NCBI GenBank assembly: GCA_977006965.1
Contig: OZ345373.1
Span: 2,108,001 to 2,172,000, forward strand
Origin: Phymatolithon calcareum
Taxonomy: Eukaryota > Rhodophyta > Florideophyceae > Hapalidiales
DNA: 64,000 nt
Reading direction: 5' to 3'
Shown here piece by piece: positions 22,767 to 31,573 of the stretch (its first letter is position 1; each line of letters opens with the position of its first letter). Both the position numbers and the translations under genes were made by a program. Under the pieces are notes generated by a model. The model saw nothing but the letters and a program-made list of their open reading frames with translations, did no database searches and was not told where the DNA came from.

Positions 22767-24476
22767 CTACCCATTTTCATCACCATGGATGTCATCTCCG
22801 TCTTCTCCTTCCATCCATGTGACATCGAAGTCTTCAAATCTGCTGCGTTCGCCCTCATTCCTCACGCCAATAGACAATTGTACATTTGACATGGCATCCC
22901 TGGCGCTCTCTGATTCCTCCCTTCTCTTCTTTTCCAAATATTCGTGGTATGGAATACTGAGCTTACTCTTTCTCGCCTTATTCAATTCCTTCCTTTCCTT
23001 CTCTTGATCATTTCGGCTCCCCACGAAAACGGTCGCACACTTATCTTCTCTTGTCAAAACTCTGTAAACAACATCGCCGAGTGCTTTCCTCTCCATATCT
23101 GACGGGTCCGATCCTAGCGCCGTCTCGATCAACCCACGCAGCGCAATAGCGAAAATGTGAATTGCACGTAAGGAATGGACTGAAGATCTCAGCAAGGAGC
23201 TGTGCTCCTTCATCATGAATGTGTCCACCATTAATGCCAAAGCCAAGGAATGTAGGGAATGTTCTTCCTGGTCCATGTAGTACAGCTTTCCAGGTTCGGC
23301 TGTTGATGCGGCATCTCCGTTCGACTCAGCATCAATACGAACTGCCCATCGCGGTGCGCCAATGACTTCGCGTCTACAGAAGACGCGCACCCGTAGACTA
23401 GGGAAACAGTCCGCCATATTTTCCAGCGCCTTCGTGTTGTCGGCATCAACATTTTCTCCTTCACCCACTCGAGCCTTGGGTATATTAGCAGGGCTCCAAA
23501 TTCCATTCATGTCATCAGGAACGCTATTTTCCGCTTCTGTTATAGCCGTCCCTAGTTGAATATCGAAGCCATTCAACCGTGCTTCCGTCCGTGTCCTGTA
23601 CTTAGATATTTCGTCGACAACAAACAGCAATGCCTCGTAGATGTTCATGCTTGCTTTCATCCTGGCATCACTCAGTGCACGCAACACAGCGCCGCGAATC
23701 GCTCGCACTGCAACCTCGCGCTCGGGGTGTAGAGGGTGGTCAGACCCGGTAATCACGGTTGGGGTACTCTCTGCGTCGGACGTTCGCCTGGCCCTCTTCG
23801 ACGAGCGTGACATTTCTCGTTGCAGAGGCAAATGGTTCGTAACCTCCACGACCTCGTTGATGCTCTTGATGTACGCGTACGCGGTCGGTATATCGCCAAA
23901 GGACTCTAACCACGGCGGTAAAGGCCTCCGACTGAACACTGTCTTCCGTGCTGTCATCATCATGATCACCATGATGTGGGTGTACATAGTTGACCAGGCA
24001 GCTCCAAGTCCGGTAAATAAGCGCACAGATTTTGCATCGTCCCCTGCTACAGAAAAGAATATCATTCCCATTCCTGATACACCGTCACCAAGCAGGGGGA
24101 TGACTGAAGAGAACTGTTTCGTCATTCGCTCTGTTATCCATGCTTTCGCGCCGTTGCACTGATGAGCGAAAGCCATGATTGTATAGATCATGGTTATTCA
24201 GACGAAGGGTATCCACGTATCATACCTGACCGCCACGAGGTCCAGGTCAAGAACTTGTCCAGGTTCAGGGAGTGCTCTCTTCCTTACTGTCGACTCCGTC
24301 CGATTCCCGTTGGATCCCAGGCTCGTAGATATACCAGAGCCCCGCAGTCTTGACCGCCTTGCGACAACATCCGATTCCAACCCATCAATCTTGTCAATCA
24401 GACTCTTCTCCAGGCCTTCAATCTTTTCCTGGACACCACGGAAAATGTCACTCTTCCATTGATCCAGTCCGGCCAT
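22767..24476 (-). CDS. large hypothetical protein, frame interrupted by one TGA
   Basis: From ATG at 24476, 92 codons lead to a TGA at 24198-24200. The same frame continues after two codons into a 474-codon ORF (ATG 24191) that ends at 22767. Together they would make about 569 residues. The first part has a Lys/Glu heptad region (GVQEKIEGLEKSLIDKIDGLES). A hydrophobic stretch lies near the start of the second part (FSSVIPLLGDGVSGMGMIFFSVAG). The C-terminal 130 residues are rich in Lys/Arg/Glu (KERKELNKARKSKLS, EKKRREESES) and end in a strongly acidic tail (EGEDGDDIHGDENG). No family is recognised. The single TGA in an otherwise open frame suggests a recent nonsense mutation or an undetected small intron. 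Confidence 0.45.
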
Positions 24477-24780
24477 GAACTGCGCAAGGTTTATGTCGCT
24501 TATGGTCTTTTTTGCGTAGATTCTTGTCGTGCACCAGCAATGGACGGCTCCGCACTAGAGGTCCTACCTTGTCGGTTCATCCTTTCCACGTCGCGTATCG
24601 TCTAGCCAAGTATCTAGAATACTATGGGAGGCGCTCGCTCGCGGGAAGATCCAGTTCAGTCGCTTGTGGACACGGGAAACCGCGTCAGTGCTTGGAGCTA
24701 ACCTCCAGGAAAAATGTGCAGAAGGTTTCTTGCCGTAGGCTCCCTAGGGTGCACCTCGCCTTCATGTCCTCGATGGCAAG

Positions 24781-24834
24781 TACTACTACCTGCTATACAT
24801 GGCACAGCTGTGCCACGTATAGCAGGTAGTAGTA
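24781..24834. repeat. 54-bp near-perfect palindrome
   Basis: The arm TACTACTACCTGCTATACAT...GGCACAG is followed at once by its inverse complement with a single C/T difference. There is no spacer. Confidence 0.85.
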
Positions 24835-25033
24835 GAGGTGCTAGACCCTGAACCTCGATTTCGCTCCAGGAGAAACTCACGGACACGTGTCCTTTCATGG
24901 CGTAAGCAGCGTATTCCAACGAGGAGATATGCTTACGCTATTTACAAATACGTCCAGTATTCACAAATCGTTATGTAATTACCATACACTGATTGCAGTG
25001 GCCCAATGAGTACAAATACGCCGCATTCCCCGA

Positions 25034-25077
25034 CGGCAGGACGGTTCACTCACTCGAGTGAGTGAACCGTACTGCCG
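25034..25077. repeat. 44-bp near-perfect palindrome
   Basis: ACGGTTCACTCACTC is joined directly to GAGTGAGTGAACCGT, and the pairing extends outward through CGGCAG/CTGCCG with one mismatch. Confidence 0.85.
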
Positions 25078-26003
25078 ATCTTAATCGATCGATGAAGATC
25101 AATATCGCTCTTTCCAGGCAACTAACCAAGCCCCGGGCAAGCTCATGAACCGAAAGGCCGGTCGCTTCATCGCCTAAGGATCAAGCACTGATTCCGATTG
25201 GAAACTCCCGAAGTGGACCCAGTACAGCTTTGTCGCATTACATCTCTACGTTGAGCCTTTCGAAGACCGTCAACCGCACTCACGGGGTGCGTTCTGAAAT
25301 CTGCCCAATTTAGCCTTCAAATCCAAGTTTGTTTGCAGCAGATCCAAGAAGGATCAACGAACGGCATACTCGAGGGGAGTCTTCAAATCTGCAGTGCACT
25401 TTCCAGAAGGAATCTTCAAGGTGACCAAGGAATATATCAACCAGAACTAACCGGTGCGCATAATCCTCAGATCTCGTTGAGAATACTCGTGCGATTACTA
25501 ATGATATCATGTAACAAGCTTCCATTGTGATATTGTCGTACGCAGGTACTGCAAACGAGCATGAGTAAGATGGGATCGTACCGGTCTACGATCTTACTGT
25601 CAAATTGACTGCAGCGGCAGCGCTCTGTTACGTGGCTGTCAGATCAGGCATCCGAGGTCCCATTGGGACATTACCAGGGGACGCGGACTTCGAATTTACA
25701 AGTCTAGAAGCTTTGGATAAATAAACTCTAAAGCCGCGTGAGTACGAAGAGCTCCACTGCATGCGGCCCGCGGAATCCACTAACATTTCTACCATTGGTA
25801 AGTGATCTCGAGAATGTCCTCAGAAATTGCGGACTCGATTATGAACTAACATCTTCCTGCTCGAATCCGTTTCATTGATGCCATATCAGATGTACACAAG
25901 TCATAGCGAACCTTTGGACACCTTTGACATCCGCACAATGTACGGCTTCCTCACATCTAACATGAATTTCAAGAAATTCAGGTGGCTATCACGACTATCT
26001 CTG

Positions 26004-27072
26004 TGTAGCGCCAGGCTCCAAAGAACCCGACGCCACATGGGAGAGAAAAGCCCAAGAGAGGAGAGAGACGAAAAGAGCGGGAGAGACAAGACAAAAGAGA
26101 AGGAAAGAAAGACAAGCAAACAAAAACTCCAGACCAGCGGACAAAATAGGCGTCCACCATCGTAGTACTCCATGGCTTTGCGGGAACGCAAGCGGTCGTG
26201 AACGTAGAACACGAGCGCAAGGCTACGCCGAACAGGGCTTCAGAAGCTTGACGAGGTAGATGAGGGTGAATAGAGATAGACGCGACTTGAACCAGGGCGA
26301 AGTCGGTAATGCAGGTCACGGAGGACACTCCACAGCTTTGCGGGAACACAAGCGGTCGCATGGATGAGATACGAGGGCGAGGCTACGCCGAACAGGGCCT
26401 CGGAAGCTCGACGTGAGGAGCACTTAGGTCCAGATGATAAAGCGCAACTTGCAACACAAAACGGGCAAGATTGCCATACGGTAACTCCAGCGATCGTGTG
26501 GACGAACACGAGCGCGGGCCTTCGAGAAAACGGAGAAGAATAAGCGTGGAGACTAGTCGAACGGACGTCCACTGCGCCGCTTACGACATGACGAAAGGCA
26601 AAAGAGAAAGGAAGGAGAAAACGACGCCGTCTTTAGGCGGCGACCATGGCTTGGCCGTCGACCTTCGCACGGACGCACGAAAAAGGGAAAGGGAAACTTG
26701 AACGCGGTTGTCGACGCACCGGCTTGCGCGCCGAAACGGTTGCGTCCAAGAAGGTTGGGAAGAGCTCCGACTCCGCGTGGTCGAAGGGACTGTCAGGCGA
26801 ACATTGCGCGTGCTTGATCCAAGCAATCGAGCCGAAATCCAGAACTCCCCCACCTTCCTTTACTCAGAGGAAGGAACTAACTAGCTTATATACTACAACC
26901 TACGCAAAAGACAGCGATGCAGCGCATAAACACACGAGAGACACGTGCAAGTATGGCCCAACAGATCACCTACTACGAGCAGCATGACTATCGAGATCAC
27001 AGTTGTGCGGCGTACAGTCGCGAGAGGAAAAAGAGACCGCCTTGGGACAGCGACATAACAGCGGGCGCTACA
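26004..27072 (+). mobile_element. solo LTR (about 1.07 kb) with intact target duplication
   Basis: It begins TGTAGCGCCAGG and ends GGGCGCTACA, so the termini form the inverted pair TGTAGCGCC/GGCGCTACA. It is flanked by the perfect 5-bp duplication CTCTG (25999-26003 and 27073-27077). A TATATA box lies at about 26,886, about 185 bp before the right end, which gives the plus orientation. No internal retroelement sequence is attached, so it is a solo LTR left by LTR-LTR recombination. A related copy in opposite orientation lies at 57,275-58,178. Confidence 0.85.
26170..26430 (+). repeat. tandem duplication inside the solo LTR (U3 region)
   Basis: A unit of about 160 bp beginning near CATGGCTTTGCGGGAAC (about 26,171) repeats at about 26,331 (CACAGCTTTGCGGGAAC). 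Both contain GGCTACGCCGAACAGGGC. The copy at 57 kb shows a single version, so the duplication is specific to this LTR. Its position upstream of the TATA box is where LTR enhancer repeats usually lie. Confidence 0.7.
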
Positions 27073-27077
27073 CTCTG

Positions 27078-28852
27078 ATACCTTCTGATTTTGTGCGATC
27101 CACATTCTGCATGGGCTAGGGTCTTACCTCTTAACCGGATCTTCTCCAGCGCTGTTCTATCCGACTGCTATCATTGAGCGTAGGTCAATTACTACGGTCT
27201 AGGTTTCGTACTAGTTTTATGCAGCCCTCGGTTTTCGTTGTACGCTTCCTGAAGAACTGTAGATCGTGCAGTATCTTAGCTTGCATCAGATATTCTCAGT
27301 TAAAACTATGGCTCACTGCAGTAAACCACGGGTTAGAAACACTATCCAGAGCGACTTTCGAGCTCCAAAAACCTGACTGGAAACACTATGCTCCGAGATC
27401 TGTTGCACTGCACAGCCAAGGTCATGGAGCTGCTTAACCGGAGTACATAAATCGTCCTCGGATGCAGCTGAAGGGGCTTAGTACCATGCGTTTGTGCAAA
27501 CTCCGTGCTGGATCGTGGCGAAACTGTGATTTGGATCTCTTCAGGTGCCAAATTGCAGTTTGTCACAAATTGCAGGGCGCAGTTGGCATTACTGTATTGG
27601 TCGGTCGCGTTAAGTCAGACGGTGTCCAATCCTGGGGCTCCAATTTCAGTCGTTTCCGTAACTCTGTCACCGGTCGGTAACGGTGCAGTTACAATTAGAT
27701 TTTTCTCCCCCAGTGCAGGAGAAACATGAAAAGTACAAACAAAATTATAACAAAATTTAAGGTATGCCCCGTGACCTCGAACATGAAGTAATCCACCTAT
27801 CAAATATTCTAGAATCCTTTACTTTTCGTTAAATTTAGGCGGATACGGTATTCGTGGAGCACCCGATTATGCTGATAACCGAGGTTATTCTAATAAAGAG
27901 GTTCCATTTATGGAGGTCTGACTGTAGTGCAATCATTTGTAATTACCGTAGTTGAGATAACATCGGGGCTAAGGTAAGCCCGTCGCTGACTATCAGCAAA
28001 CATCGAGCTTCATCCTGGAGGAACTTCGACTGTCTAGAACGGTCCGGATGACCCATCGGACACTCGTACAGCTCTTCTAGGACATCAGACCCTTTTCTAA
28101 CTCCCTTCTCTGAGAAGATTTGTTACAGGTACCCCGCTGGTTCCCTCATACCTCTTTCTACCTCTCATTCGGGTTGTTTCATTTGGTTCTTGTCCTCCCT
28201 TGACGGCTTCGATTCATACTTTCGTTCGGGTGTCTCTACAACCTGCTCTGCCATCTGAGAGTACGCGTTATCCCTTGGCGGACTTGTCCAGTACTGTGGT
28301 TTTGCAATGTCGCACGACAGAACCAAATTTGAGCTTTTGAGAAATAGGCTTGGTCTACGATCTATCAAAACCCACACCAAGGAGGACTTATGTGGTTACA
28401 CATGGTTAAGTTCCGTGCACGTCACCCAAACTCGTGCAAATTGCCAGCGTACTGTTTTATTGGAAACAGACGCACAATATTGCAGGGCAGTGCACGTTGT
28501 AAGTAGAAGGGAAAAGGTGCGCTCCTGAGGCTATAAATAGAGCTTCTCAAAGGCATGAGAAATTAAAGGAGGCGACCAAGCCGAGACACATAATGGTGGT
28601 GTTGGACCAGAAGTCTCATCATCTTCGAGGTGTCAACGAGGATGAGTTGAAGCGCTGTAAATCCAGCTTGGAACCTGAGCCAAATCTGAAAAGCTATCAT
28701 TAGATTACGTTACGGAAAATTTCTTCTTCAGATCCAAGAAGGATTGTTTCGGATCCCGGTTCTTTACTGGCGACATATAGTAAAAGTACTGCAGTTCGAA
28801 AAAGCCGGACTGCATTTGGTCCGGGTCTGTCGACATCGCAACACCAAAGGCG
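27078..28852. other. intergenic stretch without a supported gene
   Basis: Only short unassigned frames are present. A pogo/Tigger-like terminus ends at 27,924 before TA. A run of six A at 28,853-28,858, just past the right edge, is the Pol III terminator of the neighbouring minus-strand tRNA gene. Confidence 0.4.
27902..27924 (-). repeat. pogo/Tigger-like terminal repeat, right end
   Basis: On the minus strand it reads CAGTCAGACCTCCATAAATG, preceded by TA (27925-27926 on the plus strand), and continues into AACCTCTTTATTAG and AACCTCGGTTATC. The spaced AACCTC words are the sub-terminal pattern of Tigger/pogo ends. It matches the terminus at 15,239 with one mismatch over the first 22 bases. 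Confidence 0.6.
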
Positions 28853-28858
28853 AAAAAA
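28853..28858 (-). terminator. Pol III terminator of tRNA-Lys
   Basis: Six T on the minus strand, five bases after the tRNA 3' end. Confidence 0.8.
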
Positions 28859-28863
28859 TGCTA

Positions 28864-28964
28864 CACCTCCCGCGGGGCTCGAACCCGCGACCAACAGATG
28901 TCTACGCATCGTGATAAGAGTCTGTCGCTCTACCGACTGAGCTTTCTCCACTGAGTAGGGAGGC
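28864..28964 (-). tRNA. tRNA-Lys(CUU) with two introns
   Basis: The 101-bp gene folds into a standard 73-nt tRNA only if two pieces are removed. The acceptor arm GCCTCCC (28964-28958) pairs with GGGAGGT (28871-28865), with a G-U closing pair; the discriminator is G. T8-A9 are at 28957-28956. The D arm is GCTC...GAGC and the T arm is GCGGG-TTCGAGC-CCCGC. The anticodon stem ACAGA/TCTGT holds the loop CTCTTAA with anticodon CUU. Intron 1 (28955-28943, CTCAGTGGAGAAA) lies between positions 9 and 10. Intron 2 (28914-28900, 15 nt) lies at the canonical 37/38 site. A good B box and a T6 terminator follow. The gene is head-to-head with the DnaJ-type gene. Confidence 0.88.
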
Positions 28965-29087
28965 AGCCTATTGGCCGAGGATGCGGATGAGGATGATGAG
29001 CAACAGTTTATAAACTCTTTTTTCCTGCACCCTGCTCACCTTGAGGTCAGAAACCACAGCCATTTCAAAAATCTCTCAACCTGCGCC

Positions 29088-29687
29088 ATGTCGCACGCAA
29101 TCCCGTTAACGGAGGCCCTCCAACGCGGCAGCCTAGCAACTGCTTCTGCCGGTCTCTGCGCACTCCACCTGCACTTCGCCAAGAAGCGCTTCGGGCGCCG
29201 CGGGCCGTTCTCCACTTCCGGGTCAGGGACCCCTTCCCAATGCAGGCTATGCGGCGGCAGCGGGCGGCGCGTGTGCACAGTATGTGCCGGTCGCGGAGCA
29301 CTAGGACGCGGCGGCTTCTCGCGTCGGAACACCGTTCGCATCGCGCATCTCGTGGGGTCGAAGTGGACGTCCGTGACGGCCATTGGCGGTAAATGGCGGC
29401 ACTTTCTCTGTGTCGGCAGGCGTGGAAACACCACGAGCAACGCCGTTGCTCGACTTTCCAGTACTTGCGGACCCGTTGAGAATCGTCTGACTATTGAGGT
29501 GCCAATCAAGCAATTGCGTAGTCGCGCAAACTGGGAGGGTGGATGGACTACACTCGCCGATATCGCTGCAAATGAAGAGAGGGTGGGCGATGACACTCAT
29601 GCGTCGGGGGCGACGTGCTCGGCGTGCGCAGGCCGATGTGCGATTCCATGTCCTAGATGCGATGGACTTGGACAGGTGGGGTTATAA
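29088..29687 (+). CDS. DnaJ-type cysteine-rich zinc-finger protein, probably plastid-targeted
   Basis: The chosen start is the ATG at 29088 (199 aa). The frame is open up to an ATG at 28971, but that lies only 6 bp from the tRNA gene. Residues 1-45 are Ala/Ser/Arg-rich with few acids (MSHAIPLTEALQRGSLATAS...), like a transit peptide. Four CxxCxGx motifs characterise the protein: CRLCGGSG and CTVCAGRG at about 61-80, and CSACAGR and CPRCDGLG near the C-terminus, with about 100 residues between the pairs. Four such motifs bind two zinc ions in DnaJ. There is no J domain, as in the BSD2/PSA2-type plastid proteins that assist assembly of photosynthetic complexes. The middle (SKWTSVTAIGGKWRHF) resembles plant DnaJ-related zinc-finger proteins. 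The stop is 68 bp from the end of the convergent UNG gene. Confidence 0.75.
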   Translation: MSHAIPLTEALQRGSLATASAGLCALHLHFAKKRFGRRGPFSTSGSGTPSQCRLCGGSGRRVCTVCAGRGALGRGGFSRRNTVRIAHLVGSKWTSVTAIGGKWRHFLCVGRRGNTTSNAVARLSSTCGPVENRLTIEVPIKQLRSRANWEGGWTTLADIAANEERVGDDTHASGATCSACAGRCAIPCPRCDGLGQVGL

Positions 29688-29755
29688 CGGAGGGATTTTG
29701 AACAGTTTTTATTGTACGGACGATGTAGTGAGATAAACGGGACAGTCTAGAAGGG

Positions 29756-30855
29756 TTAGAGTGTCCAGTCGACAGGCGATTGCCTGGTTTTCACGAGAAA
29801 CTCATTGGCTTTTGAGAAATGCCCAGACCCAAACCAACCACGAGATGCACTGAGAGGCGACGGATGCGGCGCAGTCAGGACGCAATGACGCTTCTTGTTG
29901 ATTCGAGCGCCCTTCCTCTTGGCGTATCCTCCCCACAGCATGAAGACAACACCGGGTCCGTCTCGGGCGTTGATGGCTTGCACCACGGCGTCCGTGAAAC
30001 GCTCCCAACCGCGGCCCTGATGGGAGGCGGGCTCGCCCTTGCGCACAGTGAGCACGGCGTTAAGAAGTAGTACGCCCTGGTTGGCCCACTTTTCTAGACA
30101 GCCTGATTGCGGCTTGGAGAACCCGGAGATGTCCTTACTGAGCTCGATGAAACTGCGAGAAGCGACAGAAAAGACCGGGTTAATACCGTCAGATGTACAG
30201 GAAGTGAAAGATGAAGGCAGGGAAAGTGGAATACGTACATGTTGCGCAGTGAGGGCGGATGCGCCACACCAGGCATGACCGAAAACGACATGCCGTGCGC
30301 CTGCCCGGGGCCATGATAAGGGTCCTGTCCAACAATGACGATCTTGGTGCGGGCAAAGGCGGAGTGATTGAAGGCTGAGAACACATTCGCGGGAGCTGGA
30401 TAGACCGTGGAACGAGAGCGATCTTCGGTGACAAACTTGGAGAGATCCTTGATGAAAGGTTCATTCAACGTCTTGGTAAGGGCTTTGCGCCAGGTCGGCT
30501 CAAGTCCGGCGCCGAAGAGATCGATGGAACCAGATTTGGCGGCCGTTTCAGCGGCGCGTGCGAGCAACTTGGCGCGGGCTGCTGCACGGTTTCGTGCTAT
30601 CCGTTCTTGGACTTCAGGTGCTAACCCATCCTCCTTCAGAGCCTTCACTGCGGTAGGTGACAGTGCGGTGGTGGGAGTTGTCTTCTTTGTCGGCGTCCCG
30701 CGAGGCTTGAAGAAGGAATGGATTTTCTTGTTGGGTGTTTCTGACTTCTTGCGCGGAGTCGCGATCTTTGTTGGAGTCGAGGGCTTGGTCGGTGTTGATG
30801 ACATCTTGGGCAGATTGTAGTTGGGAATTGTTGAGGAGTTGTGGTGCTGATTCAC
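29756..30855 (-). CDS. UNG: uracil-DNA glycosylase (family 1), two exons
   Basis: It removes uracil from DNA in base excision repair. Exon 1 runs 30855-30239 and exon 2 runs 30152-29756. An 86-bp intron (30238-30153, GTACGT...CTCGCAG) joins LRN-I-FIELSKDISGF in frame, giving 337 aa. The water-activating motif GQDPYHGPGQAHG is near residue 178. LLLNAVLTVRKGEPASHQ and the DNA-intercalation motif HPSPLSASRGWFGSGHF follow in exon 2. The first 60 residues are Lys/Pro/Thr-rich repeats. They contain NKKIHSFF, which resembles the PCNA-binding PIP box of nuclear UNG2 with Asn for Gln at the first position. An in-frame ATG at 30804 is an alternative start. All catalytic motifs are present, so the gene looks functional. 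Confidence 0.93.
30153..30238 (-). other. spliceosomal intron of UNG
   Basis: 86 bp in phase 2. Donor GTACGT, pyrimidine-rich interior, acceptor TCTCGCAG. Its position is fixed by the conserved UNG sequence on both sides. It is the only intron I can support in the protein-coding genes of the window. Confidence 0.9.
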
Positions 30856-31573
30856 GAGTTGAGCATTAGCCTGGGTTCGATGACGCGGTATATGTACGAA
30901 ACGGATGACGGCGAAATTCGTTTGATCCGGATAATGAGTAGGAGCTTGTTTTGGCGCGAACGATTGTCATAGGCCGGTTTCGTTGATATTGGTGTCATAC
31001 TCACTGACTTGGCGGGAACTTCGAGGATATCATTGGTTGCTGGTTTTTGATACCTTTTTGCACTTCTGTATACCCCTTCGTATATAGGTTTTGCATCCAG
31101 GAAAACTCTCTGCATTGCGGACAACAACGTGCAATTTCCCAATAAGATTGTCCCTGCGTTCATTCCAGATGCACGTGTTGCAGCTGTACAGTACACAGAC
31201 CACGAGTCGTGAGTCCATTCGGCACGACGACCATGAAGGTCCGCTTGCATTCGCGTACTACAGTACTTTTGCCTTGGTCTCTCATATACCGCCAGCGCAT
31301 ACGAACGATGATCGTCAAATGAATAAGCGGAGGAGCTGTAAAGACGAATCTATAGTAGCGTGCGCCAATCTTAGACGAACCCCAAGTCAGAAGTGTAGAT
31401 GGCAAGCTTTGTTTGCGGTTCGGGAAGTGCATTTCCCGCTCGCCAACAGCAAACATGCCTTTTCATTTGCAGTTTCTTCCACGAATCGAAACGAAAGAGC
31501 CATCCAGACTTATCCTCGCCCCACTCCCGCTTATCATCTATAGGGCAGTGCGTCGCCTACACACGAACTTCGG
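30856..31573. promoter_or_regulatory. divergent intergenic region between UNG and the next gene
   Basis: 718 bp between the UNG start (minus) and the hypothetical gene at 31574 (plus). It must hold upstream elements of both. Overlapping short frames here are not supported as genes. No clear TATA box was picked out. Confidence 0.4.

Larger units (their letters stand above)
24477..26003. other. non-coding stretch with two strong palindromes
   Basis: No supported gene. Two near-perfect palindromes occur: 24781-24834 (27-bp arms with no loop, one mismatch) and 25034-25077 (22-bp arms with no loop, one mismatch). A short protein-like run near 25,310-25,450 is unassigned. Confidence 0.4.

Noticed and set aside
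18007-24200. TGA recoding (selenocysteine or readthrough) at 18,007 and 24,198
   Set aside because: Both stops lie in ORFs next to transposons, without an evident selenoprotein family or conserved context. Simple nonsense mutation is likelier.
27073-27082. GGTATCAGAG on the minus strand beside the solo LTR, resembling a tRNA-iMet 3'-end primer site
   Set aside because: It lies on the wrong side for the LTR orientation and overlaps the target duplication CTCTG, so the match is chance.
29036-29596. 186-codon minus-strand frame across the zinc-finger gene
   Set aside because: Antisense shadow. The plus strand carries four conserved CxxCxGx motifs.
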